The notes under the pieces were generated by a model that was not told where the DNA came from, ran no database searches, and worked only from the letters and a program-made list of their open reading frames with translations. A stretch of 22,579 nucleotides of DNA from an uncultured Clostridia bacterium (GTDB taxonomy: Bacteria; Bacillota; Clostridia; Oscillospirales; Oscillospiraceae). Positions 7,656-15,757 of the stretch are shown piece by piece (position 1 is the first letter of the stretch; each line of letters begins with the position of its first letter). The stretch spans positions 1-22,579 of the forward strand of contig CAMGRA010000006.1 in assembly GCA_946061345.1 (NCBI GenBank). Direction: 5' to 3'. The position numbers and the translations under genes are program-made.

Positions 7656-7684
7656 ATTTTATCACAAAAAGTCCCGGCCTGCAA
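7656..7684 (-). promoter_or_regulatory. sigma-A-type promoter for the scpA operon
   Basis: On the minus strand, TTGCAG (7684-7679) and TAAAAT (7661-7656) are separated by 17 bases. TGA directly precedes the -10, giving an extended TGn element. Transcription would start near 7649, about 22 bases before the scpA ATG. It lies immediately after the ysxC terminator, as expected for a new transcription unit. Confidence 0.7.
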
Positions 7685-7686
7685 CA

Positions 7687-7722
7687 GAAAATATGAGCGT
7701 GTCGGCAAAAACACGCTCATAT
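7687..7722 (-). terminator. intrinsic terminator after ysxC
   Basis: The perfect 12-base inverted repeat ATATGAGCGTGT (7691-7702) and ACACGCTCATAT (7711-7722) has an 8-base loop and begins 7 bases after the ysxC stop. On the minus strand it is followed by a short T-rich run (TTTC). The stem is strong but the U-tract is weak, so termination may be partial. Confidence 0.75.
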
Positions 7723-7728
7723 ATTGCA

Positions 7729-8313
7729 TTATTCCACGGCGCGGAGGATCTCACGCACCAGTTCCTCACGTCCGGTCCCCTTTTCTGCGGAAAAAGGAAT
7801 GAGCTTCACATTCTCCGGCAGGGCAAGGGTCTCCCGGATGCAGCGGAGATTCGGTTCGACCTCGCTTTTTTTCAGCTTGTCCAGCTTATTCGCCACAACT
7901 ACAAAGGGCCGCCCCGTGTCCTTGAACAGGTTTGCCATCACGCAGTCCAGTTTGGTGGGCGCGTGGCGGGCGTCAACGATCATCACACCCAGGGTAATGC
8001 GTTCTGCCCGGGCAAAATAGGCCTCCATGAGCCTGCCCCAGCGCTCTTTTTCCGACGCGGCCACCTGGGCATAGCCATAGCCCGGCAGGTCCACGAAATA
8101 GGCCCTCTCGTCCACCTTGAAATAGTTGATATGGACGGTCTTTCCCGGCTTCTGGCCTACGCGGGCGAAGTTCTTCCGCTGCAAAACGCAGTTGAGGACC
8201 GAGGACTTTCCCACATTGGACTTCCCGGAAAAGGCGATCTGCGGCAGCCCGTCAGCCACAAAGGCGTTGGGCTGGGCGGCGGACCGAATGAATTCTACCT
8301 TTTGAAGATTCAT
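7729..8313 (-). CDS. ysxC: ribosome biogenesis GTP-binding protein YihA/YsxC
   Basis: This is an essential TRAFAC-class GTPase needed for assembly of the 50S subunit in Gram-positive bacteria. The 194-residue protein has G1 GKSNVGKSS (30-38), the G2 threonine T59 in PGKTVHINYF, G3 DLPGYGYA (75-82) and G4 NKLDK (142-146). A late SAEKG gives G5. Length and motifs are typical. The ATG overlaps the lon stop as ATGA (8313-8310), so it is likely translationally coupled to lon. The clpX-lon-ysxC order is widely conserved in Firmicutes. Confidence 0.97.
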   Translation of the reverse strand: MNLQKVEFIRSAAQPNAFVADGLPQIAFSGKSNVGKSSVLNCVLQRKNFARVGQKPGKTVHINYFKVDERAYFVDLPGYGYAQVAASEKERWGRLMEAYFARAERITLGVMIVDARHAPTKLDCVMANLFKDTGRPFVVVANKLDKLKKSEVEPNLRCIRETLALPENVKLIPFSAEKGTGREELVREILRAVE

Positions 8314-10730
8314 TGGCGTATCCCCGTTTTCGGCTTCGGCGCGTCGTGAGGCACGGCCACAGGTGGCTTGCGGTTCTTGCTCTGTTTGGGAGATTCCTCC
8401 GAGGCAGGCAGGACCAAAGCAGCGTCGATGACCGCGTCCACATGGTCCACCAGGATAAAGTTCAGCGCCTTGCGTACGGTCTGGTCGATCTCCTCCAGGT
8501 CCTTTTCATTGGCCGCTGGGATAATGACGGTCTTTATCCCGTGACGAAGCGCCGCCATAGTCTTCTCCTTCAGACCACCGATGGGCAGTACCCGGCCTCG
8601 GATGGAGATCTCTCCGGTCATTGCGATGTCGCGCCGCACGGGAGCCCCGGTCAGGGCCGAGACCATCGCCGTGCAGACAGTGATGCCGGCAGAAGGACCG
8701 TCCTTGGGAACGGCGCCCTCAGGAAAATGGACATGGATGTCCTTGGTTTTATAGAAGTCCTCCGGGATGCCCAGAACCTGTGTACGGCTGCGGATGTAGC
8801 TCATGGCGGCCTGAACGGATTCCTTCATCACATCGCCCAGGTTGCCCGTCAGATTCAGCTTGCCGCTGCCGTCGACCACGTTACATTCAACCTCCAGAGT
8901 CTCGCCGCCGACACTGGTCCAGGCAAGGCCCGTCACCAGACCGACGCTGTCTGCGGAAGCCAGCTTATCCGGCAGAAATTTCCGTACACCGAGAAGCTCC
9001 TCCAAGTTCCGGCCGCTAACGCTGATGCGTTTCAGCTCCGGGTCGGAGACAAAGCGCATGGCGCACTTGCGGCAGAGATTGGCCAGCTCCCGTTCCAGAT
9101 TCCGAACGCCGGATTCCCGGGTATAGCAGCGGATGAGTTCCCGGATGGCATCGTCGGAGAGGCGGACCTGTGCTTTTTTCAGGCCGTGCTTGTTGAGCTG
9201 CTTCGGCAGCAAATGCTCCTTGGCGATCATCAGCTTTTCCTCGTCGGTGTAGGAGCTGAGCTCGATGATCTCCATCCGGTCCAGCAGCGGTCGGGGGATG
9301 GTATCGGTCTGATTGGCCGTCGTGATGAACATACAGTCGCTCAGATCAAAGGGCACTTCCAGATAGTTGTCCCGGAAAGTGCTGTTCTGTTCACTGTCCA
9401 GGACCTCCAAGAGTGCCGCAGACGGGTCGCCGCGGTAGTCGCTGCCCAGCTTGTCGATCTCGTCAAGGAGGAGCAGCGGATTGCAGGAACCGGCCTGGGA
9501 AACAGCATTGAGAATACGGCCCGGCATGGCGCCGATATAGGTCTTACGGTGGCCGCGGATCTCTGCCTCGTCGTGGATGCCGCCAAGAGAAATGCGGGCC
9601 AGCTTGCGATTCAGCGCACGGGCCACGCTCATAGCGATGGAGGTCTTGCCGACACCGGGAGGCCCCACCAGGCAGATGATCTGCCCGGGCATATTGGGAG
9701 AAAGCTGCTTGACCGCCAGAATTTCCAAAATGCGTTCCTTGACCTTTTCCAGGCCGAAGTGATCTTCGTCCAGGATTCGCCGGGCCGCCTTCACGTCCAG
9801 ACGCTCCCTGGTCTTTTTGCCCCAGGGCAGCTCCAGCGCCGTGTCCAGATAGTTGCGGATGACGGAGGCCTCAGAGGAGCCATAGGGCTGCTTGGCCAGG
9901 CGCTGGACCTCCTTCATAAATTTTTCTTCCACTTCGTCGGGGAGCTTCAGCGCCTCGATCTTCTCGCGGTATTCCTCAAGCTCCGCCTCGTCGTCGCTCT
10001 CGCCCAGTTCCGAACGGATGACCTTCATCTGCTCCCGCAGGAAATAGTCCCGCTGGCCCTTGTCAATGCTCTGCTGGGTCTTGTCCTGGATGCTGTTTTC
10101 CAGCCGCAGTACTTCCAGCTCCTGGGCCATGAGCTTGTTGGCGAGGTCCAAACGGTGGACGGGATGCAGATTTTGCAGCACGCGCATTTTTTCCGCATAG
10201 CCAAAAGTCGCCGCCTGGGTCAAAAGGTCCGCGATCAGGCCCGGATCGTCGGTGGAGAGAATTTTCAGCATTACGTCCTGCACAGGGCGCTGGGTCAGTT
10301 CGGCAAACTCGTCAAAAAGCTGGGCAGCCTGCCGTTTCAGCGCCTCGATTTTCGCCGTACCGTGCGTATAATCCAACTCCGGCACCGACTCGGTGCGGGC
10401 GCAGAGGTAGGGTGTCTTTTTTACCAGTTCCGTGATCCTGGCGCGGTATTCGCCGTAAACCAGAACGCGAACCGTATCCCCGGACACCTTCAAAATCTGC
10501 CGCACATGGGCAACAGTGCCCATGGGGTACAGGTCCTTCAGGTCCGGGTCGTCCTGCAGAATATCTTTTTGCGTGACCAGATAGATCCTCTGGTCTGCCG
10601 ACATAGCCTTGTCCAGGGCGCGGACAGATTTTTCCCGGCCAACATCAAAATGGATGGTAGTCTTGGGGAAAACCGTCAGGCCGCGCAGAGCCAGGACCGG
10701 CATACGTTCGGAAAGAATGATCTCATTCAT
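8310..10730 (-). CDS. lon: ATP-dependent protease La (Lon)
   Basis: Lon is a homo-hexameric AAA+ serine protease that degrades misfolded and short-lived regulatory proteins. The 806-residue protein begins MNEIILSERMPVLALRGLTV with the N-terminal substrate-binding domain, followed by a coiled-coil region (about 180-260). The AAA+ module has Walker A GPPGVGKT (356-363) and Walker B LLLLDEID (419-426). The protease domain has the Ser-Lys dyad S680 (KDGPSAG) and K723 (GGLKEK). I chose the ATG at 10730 because AAAGGAG lies 6 bases upstream. The frame stays open to 10769, but that extension would read through the ribosome binding site. The C-terminus carries an atypical tail of about 35 residues rich in Pro, Lys and Ser. 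The stop overlaps ysxC. Confidence 0.98.
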   Translation of the reverse strand: MNEIILSERMPVLALRGLTVFPKTTIHFDVGREKSVRALDKAMSADQRIYLVTQKDILQDDPDLKDLYPMGTVAHVRQILKVSGDTVRVLVYGEYRARITELVKKTPYLCARTESVPELDYTHGTAKIEALKRQAAQLFDEFAELTQRPVQDVMLKILSTDDPGLIADLLTQAATFGYAEKMRVLQNLHPVHRLDLANKLMAQELEVLRLENSIQDKTQQSIDKGQRDYFLREQMKVIRSELGESDDEAELEEYREKIEALKLPDEVEEKFMKEVQRLAKQPYGSSEASVIRNYLDTALELPWGKKTRERLDVKAARRILDEDHFGLEKVKERILEILAVKQLSPNMPGQIICLVGPPGVGKTSIAMSVARALNRKLARISLGGIHDEAEIRGHRKTYIGAMPGRILNAVSQAGSCNPLLLLDEIDKLGSDYRGDPSAALLEVLDSEQNSTFRDNYLEVPFDLSDCMFITTANQTDTIPRPLLDRMEIIELSSYTDEEKLMIAKEHLLPKQLNKHGLKKAQVRLSDDAIRELIRCYTRESGVRNLERELANLCRKCAMRFVSDPELKRISVSGRNLEELLGVRKFLPDKLASADSVGLVTGLAWTSVGGETLEVECNVVDGSGKLNLTGNLGDVMKESVQAAMSYIRSRTQVLGIPEDFYKTKDIHVHFPEGAVPKDGPSAGITVCTAMVSALTGAPVRRDIAMTGEISIRGRVLPIGGLKEKTMAALRHGIKTVIIPAANEKDLEEIDQTVRKALNFILVDHVDAVIDAALVLPASEESPKQSKNRKPPVAVPHDAPKPKTGIRQ

Positions 10731-10743
10731 GGGGTACTCCTTT

Positions 10744-10762
10744 CTGCGGCATACAGCCGCAG
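10744..10762 (-). promoter_or_regulatory. hairpin directly upstream of the lon ribosome binding site
   Basis: On the minus strand a perfect 7-base stem (CTGCGGC/GCCGCAG) with a 5-base loop ends exactly where the lon Shine-Dalgarno AAAGGAG (10743-10737) begins. It is not followed by a U-run, so it is not a terminator. It could modulate ribosome access or protect a processed 5' end; this is untested. Confidence 0.45.
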
Positions 10763-10770
10763 GTAGCAAG

Positions 10771-10793
10771 AAAAGGGGGCGTTACGCTCCCCC
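10771..10793 (-). terminator. probable intrinsic terminator between clpX and lon
   Basis: On the minus strand GGGGGAGCG-TAA-CGCCCCC forms a GC-rich stem with one bulged A, followed directly by TTTTCTT. It sits 18 bases after the clpX stop. No convincing promoter lies between it and lon (about 40 bases), so it more likely attenuates than fully separates the genes. Confidence 0.6.
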
Positions 10794-10810
10794 TCTCCTG
10801 ATATGCAGGC

Positions 10811-12058
10811 TCAGCCTGCGTTGCTGCGCTTTGCCTTGGAGCGCACCACCTTGGGCTCAACGCCTTTTTCCACGCAGTCACAGGTGATCGTGACATGGGT
10901 GATGGACGGATCGGACGGGATATCGTACATGACCTTGGTCATGACCTCCTCCAAAACGGCGCGAAGGCCGCGGGCGCCGATCTTACGGTCGATGGCCTTC
11001 TGGGCAATGGCGTCCAGCGCCTCCGGCTCAAAGTCCAGAACCACATGGTCCAGCTCCAGCAGCTTGCGGTACTGTCGGCACAGCGCGTTCTTCGGCTCCG
11101 TCAGAATTCGGACAAGATCCTCCTTCTTCAGGTTCCCCAGACTGGTGACCACCGGCAGGCGGCCCACCAATTCGGGAATGATGCCGAATTTCAGCAGGTC
11201 GTGGGGCTGCACCTGGGCAAACAGGGCACCCACATCCCGGTCCTTGCGGCTCTTCAGCTCCGCACCGAAGCCCAGGCTGGAACGATCCACCCGGCGCTCG
11301 ATGATCTTATCCAGGCCGTCGAAGGCGCCGCCGCAGATGAACAGAATGTTGCTGGTGTCCATCTGGATGAACTCCTGCTGCGGATGCTTTCTGCCGCCCT
11401 GGGGAGGCACGTTGGCAACAGTGCCCTCCAGGATCTTCAGAAGCGCCTGCTGTACGCCCTCACCGGAAACGTCGCGGGTGATGGAGGTGTTCTCGCTCTT
11501 GCGGGCGATCTTATCCATTTCGTCGATATAGATGATGCCCCGCTCTGCCAGCTCCACGTCAAAATCTGCCGCTTGAAGCAGCCGCAGGAGGATGTTTTCC
11601 ACATCCTCGCCCACGTAGCCCGCTTCTGTCAGGGTGGTGGCATCGGCAATGGCAAAGGGAACGTTCAAAATTTTCGCCAGGGTCTGGGCAAAGAGGGTCT
11701 TGCCGCAGCCCGTCGGCCCGATGAGCAAAATATTGCTCTTTTGCAGTTCTACATCAGAAGCGTCTCCGAAATAGATGCGCTTGTAATGGTTATACACCGC
11801 CACGGACAGGGCGATCTTTGCCTCGTCCTGACCGATGATATAGCCATCCATATATTCCTTGATCTCCCTGGGCGTGGGCAGACGCTCCGGGGCTTCGGAG
11901 GTATCGCTCTCCCCTGTCTCGTACATATTTTCCTGCAGCAGGGTGCTGCAAAGGGCAACACACTCATTGCAAATATACACGTTGGGACCGGACAGGATGC
12001 GTTGCACCTGTGCCTGGGTCTTCCCGCAGAAGGAGCAGCGGATCAGTTTTTCTGCCAA
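10811..12058 (-). CDS. clpX: ATP-dependent Clp protease ATP-binding subunit ClpX
   Basis: ClpX is the AAA+ unfoldase that recognises, unfolds and feeds substrates to ClpP. The 415-residue protein has the N-terminal zinc-binding domain with C8, C11, C30 and C33. It has Walker A GPTGCGKT (114-121), the pore loop GYVG (147-150), Walker B IIYIDE (175-180), a second pore-region GGRKHPQQEF and the ClpP-docking loop LGF (262-264). Sensor-2 GARGLRA (361-367) completes the set. The start is TTG at 12058 with AAGGAG 8 bases upstream, giving MAEKLIRCSFCGK. It follows clpP by 16 bases. The stop codon lies inside a small perfect palindrome, GCAGGC-TGA-GCCTGC. Confidence 0.98.
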   Translation of the reverse strand: MAEKLIRCSFCGKTQAQVQRILSGPNVYICNECVALCSTLLQENMYETGESDTSEAPERLPTPREIKEYMDGYIIGQDEAKIALSVAVYNHYKRIYFGDASDVELQKSNILLIGPTGCGKTLFAQTLAKILNVPFAIADATTLTEAGYVGEDVENILLRLLQAADFDVELAERGIIYIDEMDKIARKSENTSITRDVSGEGVQQALLKILEGTVANVPPQGGRKHPQQEFIQMDTSNILFICGGAFDGLDKIIERRVDRSSLGFGAELKSRKDRDVGALFAQVQPHDLLKFGIIPELVGRLPVVTSLGNLKKEDLVRILTEPKNALCRQYRKLLELDHVVLDFEPEALDAIAQKAIDRKIGARGLRAVLEEVMTKVMYDIPSDPSITHVTITCDCVEKGVEPKVVRSKAKRSNAG

Positions 12059-12074
12059 AGCAATCTCTCCTTAA

Positions 12075-12656
12075 TTATCTCTGATAAATCACCTTGTCGA
12101 CGATACCGTATTCCTTGGCTTCCTCCGCCGTCAGGAAATGGTCGCGCTCACAGTCCGCAGTGACCTGCTCCACCGATTTGCCGGTGTTGGCGGCCAGAAT
12201 CGAGTTGAGGCGCTTCTTCATGTCCATAATACGCTGGGCGTGGATCTGAACATCCGTGACCTGTCCCTGTGCGCCGCCGGAGGGCTGATGGATCATGATC
12301 TCGGCATTGGGCAGAGCAATGCGCTTGCCCTTTGCGCCGGAGGACAGCAGGAACGCGCCCATGGACGCGGCCATGCCGATGCAGATGGTGGAAACGTCGC
12401 ATTTGACATACTGCATGGTGTCATAGATCGCCATGCCCGCCGTGACGCTGCCGCCGGGGCTGTTAATGTAAAACTGGATGTCCTTTTCCGGATCCTGCGC
12501 CTCAAGATAGAGAAGCTGCGCGACCACCAGACTGGCGTTGGCGTCGTTGACCTCCTCAGACAAAAAGACAATGCGATCATTGAGCAGCCGGGAGAAAATA
12601 TCATAGGAACGCTCTCCCCTGCTGGTCTGCTCTACAACATACGGTACAAAACTCAT
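12075..12656 (-). CDS. clpP: ATP-dependent Clp protease proteolytic subunit ClpP
   Basis: ClpP forms the tetradecameric serine protease chamber that works with ClpX. The 193-residue protein begins MSFVPYVVEQTSRGERSYDI, the usual ClpP N-terminus. Its catalytic triad S98 (in GMAASMG), H123 (in MIHQP) and D172 (in ERDHF) sits at canonical positions. I chose the ATG at 12656, which has AAAGGAG 7 bases upstream. An open frame to 12680 adds eight residues across that ribosome binding site and is rejected. It lies between tig (52-base gap) and clpX (16-base gap). Confidence 0.98.
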   Translation of the reverse strand: MSFVPYVVEQTSRGERSYDIFSRLLNDRIVFLSEEVNDANASLVVAQLLYLEAQDPEKDIQFYINSPGGSVTAGMAIYDTMQYVKCDVSTICIGMAASMGAFLLSSGAKGKRIALPNAEIMIHQPSGGAQGQVTDVQIHAQRIMDMKKRLNSILAANTGKSVEQVTADCERDHFLTAEEAKEYGIVDKVIYQR

Positions 12657-12708
12657 AGCAATGCTCCTTTCTCGAAACATTCACAATTCTAACCGCAACA
12701 GAGGGAGA

Positions 12709-14016
12709 TTATTCCTCGTCCTTTTTCTCCTCTGCCTTGGGTGCCACGGCGACGGCGCTGTCAGCAATGAGACGGGCAGCCTTGCGGACCTGCAAATCGC
12801 CCTTCATGCCGTCCATGTCCAGGATCTCCTTGACCTTTTCCACGTCCATCTTGTAGGACTCGGCCAGCTTGGCGTATTCTTCCTCGCATTCTTCCTCGGT
12901 CACTTCTATCTTTTCCGCGTCAACCACGGCGTCGAGCATGACGTTGGTCTTAACGGAGGACAGCGCGCCGGGACGGAGGCTGTTCTTGATATTGTCCATG
13001 TTGCCGCCCATCATCTGTGCATAGGCCTCGAGGGAAGCACCCTGGCTGCGAAGCTCATAATCCATGCGCTCCAGCTGGCGCTCCAGCTCCTCTTCCACCA
13101 TGCTGTTGGGGATCTCGACGGTCATGTTGGCGACGGCCTTTTCAATGGCGGCGTTCTCAAAAGCGCGGTCGATACCGGCCTGCTTCTCGTCGCGGATACG
13201 CTTTTCGATGTCAGCGCGCAGCTCTGCCATGGTGTCAAATTCAGACACATCCTTGACAAACTCGTCGTCCTTCTCGGGCACGACGGTCTCTTTGACCTCA
13301 CGGACCTTGACCTTGAAGACAACAGAGGCGCCTGCCAGAGACTTTTCATGGTAGTTTTCCGGGAAGGTGACGTTAACATCCTTTTCCTCACCGGCGCTCA
13401 TGCCCACGACCTGCTCCTCAAAGCCGGGAATGAAGGTGTGGGAGCCGAGCTTCAGCTCATAGTCCTCGCCCTTGCCGCCGGCAAAGGCAACGCCGTCCTT
13501 GAAGCCCTCAAAGTCGATGACAGCCGTATCGCCCTCAGCAGCGGCACGGTCAACGGTGGTGATGCGGGCGACGTTCTGCGCCATGCGCTCCACCTCGGCG
13601 TCGATCTCGTTCTCGCTGACTTCCACGTCGGCCTTCTCGATCTCCAGGCCCTTGTACTGGCCCAGCGTGACCTCGGGATAGAGGTCGGTCTCAATGACAA
13701 GGGTGACAGAATCGTCGTCGCCGATATCCAGCTTGGAAACGCCGGGTCTGCCGACAGGCTTCATGTCCTGGGTCAGGACGCACTCTTTATAAATGTCGGG
13801 GAACATATCCTCGACAGCATCCTCAAAGAACACGTGCTTGCCGTAAGCCGCTTCAATGACCATGCGGGGCACCTTGCCCTTGCGGAAGCCGGGCATGGTG
13901 ATATCCTTGCGGACCTTGAGATAGACCTTGTTCAGGGACGGCTCCAGTTCCGCACGGGTGATCTCCACGGTTACCTTTGCATGGACGGCTTCTTTCTCGA
14001 CGTTTTTAACATTCAT
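12709..14016 (-). CDS. tig: trigger factor
   Basis: Trigger factor is the ribosome-bound chaperone that meets nascent chains at the exit tunnel. The 435-residue protein has the N-terminal ribosome-binding domain with the signature GFRKGKVP (43-50). A FKBP-type peptidyl-prolyl isomerase domain follows (about 161-243, GDTAVIDFEGFKDG and FIPGFEEQVVGM). A helical C-terminal chaperone domain runs to an acidic/lysine end, PKAEEKKDEE. AGGAGG lies 9 bases before the ATG at 14016. It leads the tig-clpP-clpX block and has its own promoter upstream. Confidence 0.97.
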   Translation of the reverse strand: MNVKNVEKEAVHAKVTVEITRAELEPSLNKVYLKVRKDITMPGFRKGKVPRMVIEAAYGKHVFFEDAVEDMFPDIYKECVLTQDMKPVGRPGVSKLDIGDDDSVTLVIETDLYPEVTLGQYKGLEIEKADVEVSENEIDAEVERMAQNVARITTVDRAAAEGDTAVIDFEGFKDGVAFAGGKGEDYELKLGSHTFIPGFEEQVVGMSAGEEKDVNVTFPENYHEKSLAGASVVFKVKVREVKETVVPEKDDEFVKDVSEFDTMAELRADIEKRIRDEKQAGIDRAFENAAIEKAVANMTVEIPNSMVEEELERQLERMDYELRSQGASLEAYAQMMGGNMDNIKNSLRPGALSSVKTNVMLDAVVDAEKIEVTEEECEEEYAKLAESYKMDVEKVKEILDMDGMKGDLQVRKAARLIADSAVAVAPKAEEKKDEE

Positions 14017-14076
14017 TTTGTTTTTCCTCCTATGTGTCGCGCCGCAGGGCGCACTTTTTCAGTAGATAGCCGATAT

Positions 14077-14105
14077 ATTTTAGCAGATATGAAGCGAAAA
14101 TACAA
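14077..14105 (-). promoter_or_regulatory. promoter for the tig-clpP-clpX unit
   Basis: On the minus strand, TTGTAT (14105-14100) and TAAAAT (14082-14077) are 17 bases apart. TGC directly precedes the -10 (extended TGn). Transcription would start near 14070, leaving about a 55-base leader. That leader contains a 5-base GC hairpin (14039-14052) before the AGGAGG of tig. I see no CIRCE or CtsR-type operator in it. Confidence 0.7.
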
Positions 14106-14126
14106 GCTGTTTTTTCTGTAATCCGG

Positions 14127-14816
14127 CTATTTCACACGAATTGGGCAAAAACGGACAAAATCCGCTGCGCAGAGCCGGTATTCCACCCCGTCAAAAAGCC
14201 CCTCCAGCGCCAGTTTGTGGCTGTCGCCGTGGAGATGACCGTAGCAGCAGAGGGTGACACCATAGCGCTTCAACAGCGCTAAAATTTCTGGACATTCATA
14301 GCCGCTGTACCGGGGCGGATAGTGGAGAAAACAGTATTTTTCCCGCTCCGCTGCCGCCTTCAGCGAGGTTTCCAGACGGATCAGCTCCCGCTTGAACACC
14401 TTGTCGTTGTGGCTGCCCAGAGCCGCGTCCTCCTCAAAAAACCAACCCCGGGTGCCGCAGATGGCGATATCCTCATATTCGTAGGCATTGTTGTTCAGGA
14501 CATACATGTCCGAAAAGCCGTTTTCCGCGCAGAATTTATAGAATTTCGTTGCCGTGGTCCACCAATAATCGTGATTTCCTTTCAGGATGATCTTGCGGCC
14601 CGGAATGGCGTTGATAAAAGCGAAGTCCTCTCTGGCCGCTGACAGGTCCATGGCCCAGGAGAGGTCGCCCAGCAGGACGGTCGTGTCCTCCGGCCCAATG
14701 ACGGAAAGGCCCTGGCGGAGCTTCTCCACATAGCCGTTCCACGCGCCGCCGAACACGTCCATGGGCTTATCGGAGCCAAAGGACAAATGCAGATCGCCGA
14801 TGGCATAGAGGGCCAT
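14127..14816 (-). CDS. metallophosphoesterase (predicted phosphohydrolase)
   Basis: This is a calcineurin-like metallophosphoesterase with two metal sites and unknown substrate. The protein is about 229 residues. It has all the family blocks: GDLHLS (D8, H10), LLGDLSWAM, KGNHDYWW, FLHYPP and CYGHLHGD. The fused order and length resemble the single-domain predicted phosphohydrolases of COG1768 (from memory, not searched). I chose the ATG at 14816, giving MALYAIGDLHL, because GGGAGG lies 7 bases upstream. The ATG at 14834 forms an ATGA overlap with the dipeptidase stop but lacks its own ribosome binding site. It is the last gene of the lepB-led run. No terminator is seen between it and the tig promoter. 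Confidence 0.9.
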   Translation of the reverse strand: MALYAIGDLHLSFGSDKPMDVFGGAWNGYVEKLRQGLSVIGPEDTTVLLGDLSWAMDLSAAREDFAFINAIPGRKIILKGNHDYWWTTATKFYKFCAENGFSDMYVLNNNAYEYEDIAICGTRGWFFEEDAALGSHNDKVFKRELIRLETSLKAAAEREKYCFLHYPPRYSGYECPEILALLKRYGVTLCCYGHLHGDSHKLALEGLFDGVEYRLCAADFVRFCPIRVK

Positions 14817-14830
14817 CCGACCGCCTCCCT

Positions 14831-15757
14831 TCATAAAAGATGGAGCAGATTGGTATAGAAAACGCGGTCCAGCAGCGCATCCTCATAGCCCTGCCCACGC
14901 AAAAACTCATAAAAACCGGCAAAATCCGACAGGTCGGAAAAGCCGTCTGCCAATGCTTCACAGCCGTCCAGATCGCCGCCGATGGCCACATGCTCCTCCC
15001 CGCAGAGCCGGAGCGTATGCTCCAAATGCCGCTGCAATACGGAAAAATCGGCGTTTTCGCCCAAAAACGGCGGGTACAGGTTCAACCCCACCGTGCCGCC
15101 GCTTTCCGCAACGGCGCGGAGCTGATCGTCCGTCAGATTGCGGGTATGCTCACACAGTACACGGCAGTTGGAATGGCTGGCAAGGATGGGTCGCCGGGAA
15201 ACTTTGACCAGATCCCAAAACGCCCGTTCGGACAGATGGCTGACATCGATCAGGATTCCAAGGTCCTCCGCAGCCCTGACAAACTCAGCGCCTCGGCGGG
15301 AAAGCCCCTGAGAGGAAGCGTGGCAGCCCGCCAGAGCGTTGTCGGCGTTCCAGGTCAGGGTGGTCATGGCAAAGCCCTCAGCCCTCAGAAGCGCAAGCCT
15401 TGCCGGGTCACAGCCGATGACCTCCGGCCCCTCAACGGACAACAGGGCAGCAATTTTGCCTTTCTCATTCAACACCACGACTTCCTCAGCCGTGGCTGCA
15501 AAGGCGATGCGGTCTGCGTTCTTTTGTACCTCCTGCCGCAGCTTTTTCAGCGGCAGGGTCAGCATTTCCTCCACGGTGCAGGGCGCGCCTTCACTGCATC
15601 CGGCGTAGCTGCAAAAAGCAAACACCTGCGCGTAAGCCCGGAAGGCAGACGCCTTTCCAAGGTCGATATGGCAGGTGTTTTCCGCAAGCTGTTCCCCACG
15701 GGACCAAAGCTCGAAAGCCGTATCGCAGTGTCCGTCAAAGAAACGAATCCGATCCAA
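14831..15757 (-). CDS. membrane-type dipeptidase, peptidase M19 (renal dipeptidase family)
   Basis: M19 enzymes are dinuclear zinc dipeptidases that hydrolyse dipeptides, often tolerating a D-residue at the second position. Numbered from a TTG start at 15757 (308 residues), the metal ligands are visible. They are H10 and D12 (DGHCDT), E109 (SVEG), H174 (DVSHLSE) and H195 (ASHSN), with GGDLDG at 260-265. No signal peptide is seen, so it is probably cytoplasmic. The start is a judgement: GGGAGG lies 6 bases before the TTG but directly abuts the ATG at 15763. The longer frame to 15814 adds residues unlike the family. The gene start lies within the yraN 3' end. Confidence 0.9.
   Translation of the reverse strand: MDRIRFFDGHCDTAFELWSRGEQLAENTCHIDLGKASAFRAYAQVFAFCSYAGCSEGAPCTVEEMLTLPLKKLRQEVQKNADRIAFAATAEEVVVLNEKGKIAALLSVEGPEVIGCDPARLALLRAEGFAMTTLTWNADNALAGCHASSQGLSRRGAEFVRAAEDLGILIDVSHLSERAFWDLVKVSRRPILASHSNCRVLCEHTRNLTDDQLRAVAESGGTVGLNLYPPFLGENADFSVLQRHLEHTLRLCGEEHVAIGGDLDGCEALADGFSDLSDFAGFYEFLRGQGYEDALLDRVFYTNLLHLL

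Noticed and set aside
7687..7722. 12-base inverted repeat as a mobile-element end or operator
   Set aside because: Its location 7 bases after the ysxC stop and the following T-rich run fit a terminator better.
8313..10766. 817-codon open frame on the plus strand opposite lon
   Set aside because: Same codon-register artefact; no family resemblance and no plausible ribosome binding site.
10731..10769. Lon start at 10769
   Set aside because: The 13 added codons run through the hairpin and the AAAGGAG that serves the ATG at 10730, and are not Lon-like.
14039..14052. GC hairpin in the tig leader as a riboswitch or CIRCE element
   Set aside because: Only a 5-base stem with a 4-base loop; no match to CIRCE and no wider conserved structure seen.
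12661..14121. 486-codon open frame on the plus strand opposite tig, and similar frames opposite clpX, the flavoprotein and the dipeptidase
   Set aside because: All are codon-aligned shadows of well-identified minus-strand genes.
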